Source of the DNA: Sneathiella limimaris
GTDB taxonomy: Bacteria > Pseudomonadota > Alphaproteobacteria > Sneathiellales > Sneathiellaceae
DNA length: 64,000 bases
Direction: 5' to 3'
NCBI RefSeq assembly: GCF_012932565.1
Contig: NZ_JABBYJ010000002.1
Location: 372,001-436,000 of the forward strand
The translations under genes and the position numbers were made by a program. The notes below the pieces were generated by a model. The model was not told the DNA's origin. It worked only from the letters and a program-made list of their open reading frames with translations, and did no database searches. Below, piece after piece: positions 63,265 to 64,000 of this stretch (positions are counted from its first letter, which is position 1; every line of letters begins with the position of its first letter).

Positions 63265-64000
63265 TCAAAAACTTCCATGCTCAGCGCTCCACTCTTCTCT
63301 AAGAACGCGCTTCAACACTTTTCCAAGAGCATTTCGGGGAAATTCCTCACGAAACATGACAGCCGCCAGTCGCTGATGCTTGGCCAGTCTTTCATTCGCC
63401 CATCGAAGAATATCGTCTTCAACAGCACCTTTTTCCGGAATAATTAGGGCGACTGGAGTTTCGCCCCACTTTTCATGGGGTACCCCGATGACAGTGACGT
63501 CTTGGACACTTTCGTTCTCTCCAATAATTGCCTCTATGTCAGCTGGGAAAATATTTAGCCCCCCGGTTATGATCATATCCTTTTTTCTATCCAGGATATA
63601 AAGAAACCCGTCTTCATCAAGCTTCCCTATGTCGCCTGAGCGGATCCATGTTTTACCGCGAGGGCATTTCCAAATGAGTTCCGCTGTGGCGTCTGGTCTA
63701 TTGTGATAGCCCTGCATCATACCAGCGCCTGTTCCTGTGATCTCACCTACCTCCCCAACTGGCAGTTCATTTCCGTCATCATCCAGTATGGTCACATCGA
63801 ACCCCAAAACAGGAGTTCCAACTGAATTATGTTTTAAGGCATGCATATGGGGACGGCACATAGAGGCAAACCCTTCTGAATATCCGTAAAGCTCATAAAG
63901 ATTTGGAGTGATCCGCTTTAAAACTTCAGCTTTTGTATCTGGACGAAGAGCCGATCCGGCACAGAGTAATGAACGTAAGCTGCTAAGGTCATAACTTTCC
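63265..64000 (-). CDS. Acyl-CoA synthetase (AMP-forming), C-terminal part
   Basis: About 245 residues of the C-terminal half; the open frame continues through the right edge. A5 motif YELYGYSEGF, A7 RSGDIGKLDEDGFLYILDRKKDMIITGGLNIFPADIE (A7-A8, residues about 125-160) and the end PRNALGKVLKRVLREEW with the catalytic lysine. A methionine at 63861 is internal, not the start. Similar to class I long-chain or aryl-CoA ligases; substrate unknown. Converges on katG. Confidence 0.9.
   Translation of the reverse strand, partial: ESYDLSSLRSLLCAGSALRPDTKAEVLKRITPNLYELYGYSEGFASMCRPHMHALKHNSVGTPVLGFDVTILDDDGNELPVGEVGEITGTGAGMMQGYHNRPDATAELIWKCPRGKTWIRSGDIGKLDEDGFLYILDRKKDMIITGGLNIFPADIEAIIGENESVQDVTVIGVPHEKWGETPVALIIPEKGAVEDDILRWANERLAKHQRLAAVMFREEFPRNALGKVLKRVLREEWSAEHGSF

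Overview
The window reads as a stretch of alphaproteobacterial chromosome, most likely from a marine or host-associated heterotroph. Evidence: the histone-deacetylase-like/xseB/ispA/dxs/tlyA/23S-methyltransferase cluster, an RpoH whose RpoH box is intact, an RluA-family synthase divergent from a DUF6476-type gene, and the many DUF1194, DUF2798, DUF2061 and DgcA/GbcA-type genes. The genus cannot be fixed from sequence reading alone; Sneathiella- or Kiloniella-like bacteria are a guess. Base composition is close to balanced, with one AT-rich gap at 49.0-49.5 kb. I saw no rRNA, tRNA, insertion sequence, phage gene or CRISPR array. Genes are tightly packed, and many convergent pairs abut or overlap.

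Layout. 0-3.3 kb: the start of an NADP-dependent oxidoreductase, then a three-gene lipoprotein operon that includes an M48 metallopeptidase. 3.4-9.8 kb: lipid and amine metabolism (acyl-CoA ligase, fatty acid hydroxylase/sterol desaturase, monoacylglycerol-lipase-like hydrolase, class III aminotransferase, SDR). Two divergent promoter gaps here share the same TTTGACGC/TACGTCAA half-sites. 9.9-16.5 kb: PilZ-like protein, then the isoprenoid/RNA-modification operon. 16.5-24 kb: a degenerate GGDEF/EAL protein, TusA, MscS, threonine aldolase, JAMM peptidase, DUF6476, RluA-type pseudouridine synthase and RpoH. 24-25 kb: a NikR-like repressor divergent from a HupE/UreJ nickel transporter, with a near-textbook NikR operator between them although the repressor has lost the usual nickel ligands. 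25-32 kb: a secreted PQQ-type sugar dehydrogenase and a LysR-controlled ALDH/lactonase/3-HIBADH/tricarballylate-dehydrogenase-like catabolic operon. 33-38 kb: an HlyD/RbbA-like/ABC-2 exporter operon. 38-42.7 kb: VOC protein, methyltransferase, DUF2798, flavin monooxygenase and MpaB/DUF2236 protein.

42.7-60.5 kb is the most distinctive part. A polyamine-type ABC importer with two enlarged permeases is divergent from a three-gene operon (diaminopropionate ammonia-lyase-like, M24 peptidase, maleate isomerase/EutA-like). Next come a glycine-betaine-monooxygenase-like Rieske oxygenase and reductase, a DgcA/StcD-like demethylase, a LysR regulator, a clear creatinase and a PhyH-type dioxygenase. Together they suggest a platform for using methylated amines and osmolytes (betaine and creatine converging on sarcosine). 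Creatinase releases urea, whose usual enzyme, urease, needs nickel; that link to the NikR/HupE pair is an inference. 60.7-64 kb: a DUF2061 protein, KatG and the C-terminal part of a second acyl-CoA ligase.
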